Shown here: positions 34,999-38,591 of the stretch, in pieces
How the letters are laid out: every line of letters begins with the position of its first letter
Position numbering within the stretch: the first letter of the stretch is position 1
NCBI GenBank assembly: GCA_003282885.1
Contig: QBYJ01000012.1
Coordinates: 1-38,591, forward strand
Direction of reading: 5' to 3'
Source: SAR116 cluster bacterium AG-325-F22
GTDB taxonomy: Bacteria; Pseudomonadota; Alphaproteobacteria; Puniceispirillales; Marisalimonadaceae
Length of the DNA stretch: 38,591 nucleotides
Made by a program: the position numbers and the translations under genes
The notes under the pieces: generated by a model
Seen by the model: the letters and a program-made list of their open reading frames with translations, nothing else
What the model was told of the DNA's origin: nothing
Database searches by the model: none

Positions 34999-36219
34999 TT
35001 AAAAATTTTCTTTGTTCATTATTAACGGTAATACAGATGTTAAATCTTTATCTCCTCTGCCACACATATTCATGATTATAATCTGTCCCTTTCTTTCAGC
35101 AGCAAGTGTGCCAGTTATATGTAGAGCATGAGCTGGTTCAAGTGCAGGTATAATTCCTTCTAATCGACTACATAGCTTGAAAGCTACTAAACTTTCTTCA
35201 TCCGTTGTTGATAAGTATTTTATTCTTCCTATATCATGTAACCAAGAATGCTCGGGACCTATCCCAGGATAGTCTAAGCCAGCAGAAATTGAGTGTGCAT
35301 CATTTATTTGTCCGTCATTATCTTGAAGCAAATAAGTTCTGTTACCATGGAGTATGCCTGGTGTTCCAGCTGAAAGAGATGCTGCGTGTAAGTCAGTTTT
35401 TAGACCTTCGCCAGCAGCTTCAACTCCAAAAATTTCTACCTCTTTATCATCAAGAAAAGGGTGAAATAATCCTAAAGCGTTTGAGCCACCACCAATACAA
35501 GCAACTAAAACATCAGGTAATCTATTTTCTTTTTCTAAAATTTGTTTTTTTGCCTCTTCTCCTATTACAGATTGGAAATCTCTAACCATCTTTGGATAAG
35601 GATGAGGTCCTGCAGCCGTGCCTATAATATAAAAATGAGTATTTGCGTTGGATACCCAAAATCTTAAGGCATCATTCATTGCATCTTTTAAAGTGCCGGT
35701 TCCTGATGTTACAGGGTTAATTTTAGCGCCTAATAATTGCATTCTTTGAACATTTGATTTTTGTCTTTCAATATCTAATGCACCCATAAAAACTTCACAT
35801 TCAAATCCAAACAGCGCGCATGCAGTTGCTGTTGCTACACCATGTTGGCCTGCACCTGTTTCTGCAATTATTTTATTTTTACCCATTTTTTTAGCTAATA
35901 AGATTTGTCCTATTACGTTATTAATTTTATGCGCCCCAGTATGGTTAAGCTCATCTCTTTTTAAATAGATTTTAGCACCACCAAAATGATTAGTTAATCT
36001 TTCTGCGAAATATAGAGGGCTAGGTCTTCCTATATAATCTCTCCTATACATTTCTAATTCATCAATAAAACATTGATCTTTAATTGCTTTTTCATATGAT
36101 TTTTCCACTTCAAGAATAAGCGGCATTAATGTTTCTGCAACAAACCTTCCACCATAAATTCCAAATTTACCATTTGAATCAGGTCCTTTTTTCAAGGTAT
36201 TTAAATTAATCTCTGACAT
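34999..36219 (-). CDS. trpB: Tryptophan synthase beta chain
   Basis: TrpB condenses indole with serine using pyridoxal phosphate. The 406-residue protein has the cofactor lysine Lys98 in [11 protein letters not shown], the [13 protein letters not shown] segment and the phosphate-binding glycine loop [10 protein letters not shown], typical of TrpB1-type enzymes that pair with TrpA. It lies 10 bases after trpF. No leader peptide or attenuator is visible in this run. Confidence 0.97.
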   Translation of the reverse strand: MSEINLNTLKKGPDSNGKFGIYGGRFVAETLMPLILEVEKSYEKAIKDQCFIDELEMYRRDYIGRPSPLYFAERLTNHFGGAKIYLKRDELNHTGAHKINNVIGQILLAKKMGKNKIIAETGAGQHGVATATACALFGFECEVFMGALDIERQKSNVQRMQLLGAKINPVTSGTGTLKDAMNDALRFWVSNANTHFYIIGTAAGPHPYPKMVRDFQSVIGEEAKKQILEKENRLPDVLVACIGGGSNALGLFHPFLDDKEVEIFGVEAAGEGLKTDLHAASLSAGTPGILHGNRTYLLQDNDGQINDAHSISAGLDYPGIGPEHSWLHDIGRIKYLSTTDEESLVAFKLCSRLEGIIPALEPAHALHITGTLAAERKGQIIIMNMCGRGDKDLTSVLPLIMNKENF

Positions 36220-36229
36220 TATTGATCCA

Positions 36230-36871
36230 TTATAAATTTCTACATTTCAAAACAAAATTTTTAATTAACTCTGGATCTTTGACACCCTTTTTAATCTCAA
36301 GTCCAGATGAAATATCTACTGCAGGTGGTTTGGCAATGTCAATGGCGATGTTAATATTTTTAATATTCAATCCTCCTGCAAGCATCCATTTTTTTTGTGA
36401 TTTATAATTTTTTAAAATTTCCCAATTAAATTTTTCTCCATTTCCTCCAGGTAATTCATTTGACGGTGCATCTAGAATTAAAATATCACATGTTTCCTCA
36501 TATGGTTTAACAATTTTTTTTAAATTCATGCCGTTTTCTACACCAATCCCTTTTATTATTGGAATATTAAATTTTTCTCTAATGTTTTTACATCTAATTG
36601 GAGATTCTTCTCCATGGAGTTGTATAAAGTCTGGTTTTATATTTTCTTTGATCTCAAATAAAAAGTCATCGTCAGGATTTACAGTTAGTGCTACTATTTT
36701 AGACTTTTCAAGTCTATCTTTTGCAAGTAACTTAGCGTTTATAATTGATAAATTTCTTGGAGATTTATGATAAAAAACTAAACCTATGTAATCAACGCCA
36801 ATATCTATAGCAGCATCCATTGAAACTTGATCATTTATCCCACAAATCTTAATCTCAAATAAGTGTTTCAT
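36230..36871 (-). CDS. trpF: Phosphoribosylanthranilate isomerase
   Basis: TrpF performs the Amadori rearrangement of phosphoribosyl anthranilate, a middle step of tryptophan synthesis. The 213-residue TIM barrel has the catalytic cysteine in IKICGINDQ (Cys9), [10 protein letters not shown], the acid in [13 protein letters not shown] and the phosphate-binding WMLAGGLN segment. It precedes trpB and lies 36 bases after ihfB. The remaining trp genes are not in the window, as is common in this group. Confidence 0.94.
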   Translation of the reverse strand: MKHLFEIKICGINDQVSMDAAIDIGVDYIGLVFYHKSPRNLSIINAKLLAKDRLEKSKIVALTVNPDDDFLFEIKENIKPDFIQLHGEESPIRCKNIREKFNIPIIKGIGVENGMNLKKIVKPYEETCDILILDAPSNELPGGNGEKFNWEILKNYKSQKKWMLAGGLNIKNINIAIDIAKPPAVDISSGLEIKKGVKDPELIKNFVLKCRNL

Positions 36872-36907
36872 TATATAAATTTAGTTAATAAATAGATCTA
36901 ATAAATA

Positions 36908-37186
36908 TCAATTATTGATACGATCTTTCATTAATTTACCCATTCTAAAAAAAGGAATATGTTTTGCGGGGACTGCAACAATAGATCCATTTTTAGGATT
37001 TCTGGCAATACGAGCCTCCCTTTTTTTAATGTCGAATACCCCAAACCCTCTTAATTCAATTCTTTCATTTTTAACTAGTGCTGTGCTTATAGTATCAAAA
37101 AAAACGTTAACTATTTTAGTTGCATCTTTTTGAAACAATTCAGGATTAAATCTGGCAATTTTTGTAATTAAATCTGACTTATTCAA
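36908..37186 (-). CDS. ihfB: Integration host factor beta subunit
   Basis: IHF bends DNA sharply and helps in transcription, replication and recombination. The 92-residue protein starts MNKSDLITKIA, has ERIELRGFGVF and the DNA-intercalating proline in ARNPKNG (Pro64). A histidine in AKHIPFFRMGK, where HU proteins have other residues, favours IhfB over HU. It lies 25 bases after rpsA, the classic rpsA-ihfB linkage. Confidence 0.93.
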   Translation of the reverse strand: MNKSDLITKIARFNPELFQKDATKIVNVFFDTISTALVKNERIELRGFGVFDIKKREARIARNPKNGSIVAVPAKHIPFFRMGKLMKDRINN

Positions 37187-37211
37187 AATTATATCCTTTT
37201 AATGTATTTTA

Positions 37212-38591
37212 TTAAGAACTTGATTCTTTTTTAGCTAATGCAGCACCCAAAATATCGCCTAAACTTGCACCACTATCAGATGATCCATATTCAGCCATTG
37301 CTTTTTTTTCTTCTTCTATCTCTCTTGCTTTAATTGAAAGTGCAATTTTTTTAGCTTTTTTGTCAATATTTGTAACAGTAGCATCAACCTTGTCACCCAC
37401 ACCATATCTATCAGTTTTTTGATCTGCTCTTTCACGTGATAGGTCGCTTTTCTTTATGAAACCTTTGATATTGTCTCCAACATTTACTTCAAGACCATTA
37501 TCTGTAATATTGGCTATAGTACATGTAACTGTTGAACCTTTTCTAATGTTACCTATTTCTGATGCTGTGACGTCTTCAGTTAATTGTTTTATACCTAAAG
37601 AGATTCGCTCTTTTTCTACATCGATGTCTAAAATTTTAGCTTTTACTGAATTTCCCTTTGCATAAGTTTTAATTAATTCATCACCATTTCCATCCCAACT
37701 TAAATCTGATAAATGTACTAAACCATCTATATCTTCACTAAGTCCTATAAATAAACCGAATTCAGTTATATTCCTAATTTCTCCCTCAATCGCATCTCCA
37801 ACTTTGTTTTTTGACTTATACTCTTCCCAAGGGTTATCAATACATTGCTTTATACCTAGAGATATTCTTCTTTTTTCAACATCAATTTCTAAAACCATTA
37901 CTTCAACTTTTTCAGAAGTCGATACTATTTTTCCAGGATGGACATTTTTTTTGATCCAACTCATCTCAGAGACATGAACAAGACCTTCAATACCATCTTC
38001 TAACTCTACAAATGAACCGTAATCTGTAATGTTAGTTACTATACCCGACATTTTTGCACCAACAGGGAACCGTTCAAAAACTTTTAGCCAAGGATCTTCA
38101 GTAAGTTGTTTTATTCCTAATGAAATTCTTTGTGTTTCGTTATTGAATTTTGTAACCTTGACCTGAACAGATTCGCCTATTTGCAAAGCTTCAGATGGAT
38201 GGTTTATCCTTTTCCAGGAAATATCTGTTACATGTAATAACCCATCTACACCACCCAAATCAACAAAAGCTCCATAATCAGTAATATTTTTAATTACACC
38301 TTGCAAAACTTGCCCTTCTTGAAGATTTGCAACTAGTTCAGTGCGTGCCTCAGCTCTACTATCTTCTAAAACAGCTCTTCTAGATACTACGATATTACCT
38401 CTTCTTCTATCCATTTTCAAAATTTGAAATGGTTGAGGAGTGCCCATTAAAACGCCTAAATCTTTGATAGGTCTAATATCAACTTGACTTCCAGGCAAAA
38501 AAGCAGTTGCTCCTTCGAGGTCAACTGTAAAGCCACCTTTGACTTTACCAAATATAACGCCATTAACTCTCTGTTGTTTTTCAAGAGCTTT
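37212..38591 (-). CDS. rpsA: 30S ribosomal protein S1, 5'-truncated by window edge
   Basis: S1 binds mRNA and helps initiation on structured or weak ribosome-binding sites. The frame is open to the window edge, giving 459 residues from KALEKQQRVNGVIFGKVKGG. About 100 N-terminal residues lie outside. Five S1 OB-fold domains are visible, equivalent to domains 2-6: FLPGSQVDIRP, then VDLGGVDGLLHVTDISW, EDGIEGLVHVSEMSW, SEDIDGLVHLSDLSW and the degenerate NIKGFIKKSDLS. Repeated ISLGIKQLTED-type linkers follow domains 3, 4 and 5. A TTG at 38498 is internal, not a start. Confidence 0.96.
   Translation of the reverse strand, partial: KALEKQQRVNGVIFGKVKGGFTVDLEGATAFLPGSQVDIRPIKDLGVLMGTPQPFQILKMDRRRGNIVVSRRAVLEDSRAEARTELVANLQEGQVLQGVIKNITDYGAFVDLGGVDGLLHVTDISWKRINHPSEALQIGESVQVKVTKFNNETQRISLGIKQLTEDPWLKVFERFPVGAKMSGIVTNITDYGSFVELEDGIEGLVHVSEMSWIKKNVHPGKIVSTSEKVEVMVLEIDVEKRRISLGIKQCIDNPWEEYKSKNKVGDAIEGEIRNITEFGLFIGLSEDIDGLVHLSDLSWDGNGDELIKTYAKGNSVKAKILDIDVEKERISLGIKQLTEDVTASEIGNIRKGSTVTCTIANITDNGLEVNVGDNIKGFIKKSDLSRERADQKTDRYGVGDKVDATVTNIDKKAKKIALSIKAREIEEEKKAMAEYGSSDSGASLGDILGAALAKKESSS

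Noticed and set aside
37212-38591. Repeats in rpsA as a recent tandem duplication
   Set aside because: They are the normal S1 domains of ribosomal protein S1, diverged at DNA level.

Overview
The window is an AT-rich (roughly one third G+C by eye) chromosomal segment from an alphaproteobacterium. This rests on gene order rather than a database match: an S10-spc-alpha ribosomal cluster without rpsD between rpsK and rpoA, adk followed by rpsM with no rpmJ, a ChvI/ChvG two-component pair followed by ahcY and tsaE, and a rpsA-ihfB-trpFBA-accD-folC run. Short gaps, overlapping genes, small accessory ORFs and low G+C suggest a streamlined, probably marine lineage. I cannot assign a genus.

Positions 1-13601 (all +) hold the 3' part of the S10 operon (truncated rpsJ, then rplC-D-W-B, rpsS, rplV, rpsC, rplP, rpmC, rpsQ), the spc operon (rplN-X-E, rpsN, rpsH, rplF-R, rpsE, rpmD, rplO, secY, adk) and the alpha operon (rpsM, rpsK, rpoA, rplQ). 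Spacing is tight. A near-consensus promoter at 11190-11217 separates adk from rpsM.

Positions 13665-18001 hold a DUF429-like RNase H-fold protein, an RluA/RluC-type pseudouridine synthase, a HAD phosphatase, an ATP12-type F1-ATPase assembly factor, a small protein with an HEPN-like RNxxxH motif, and lipB on the minus strand. A tRNA-Leu(GAG) lies divergent to lipB at 18091-18177.

Positions 18318-22900 are the accessory part. They contain a four-helix MotA-like mini membrane protein, small secreted or membrane proteins (one with an internal WW-repeat), a tautomerase, and a minus-strand set: an ABC-2 type ATPase without a visible permease, a GIY-YIG protein, a dimeric alpha/beta-barrel-like protein and two small hypotheticals.

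Positions 23037-32025 (+) hold polA, chvI-chvG, ahcY, tsaE (its frame broken at a run of ten A), sbcB (exonuclease I) and trxA. Positions 32022-38591 (-) hold, in transcription order, truncated rpsA, ihfB, trpF, trpB, trpA, accD and folC. folC converges on trxA with a 4-base overlap of stop codons.

Most of the window is housekeeping: translation, protein export, transcription, DNA replication and repair, tryptophan, fatty acid, folate and lipoate synthesis, and S-adenosylhomocysteine recycling. The observations most worth checking are the tsaE A10 frameshift, the MotA-like mini protein, the WW-repeat protein, the HEPN-like protein, and the apparent loss of genes that usually sit in the chvG-ahcY and tsaE-trxA intervals. 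I see no CRISPR array, insertion sequence, prophage or complete defence system.
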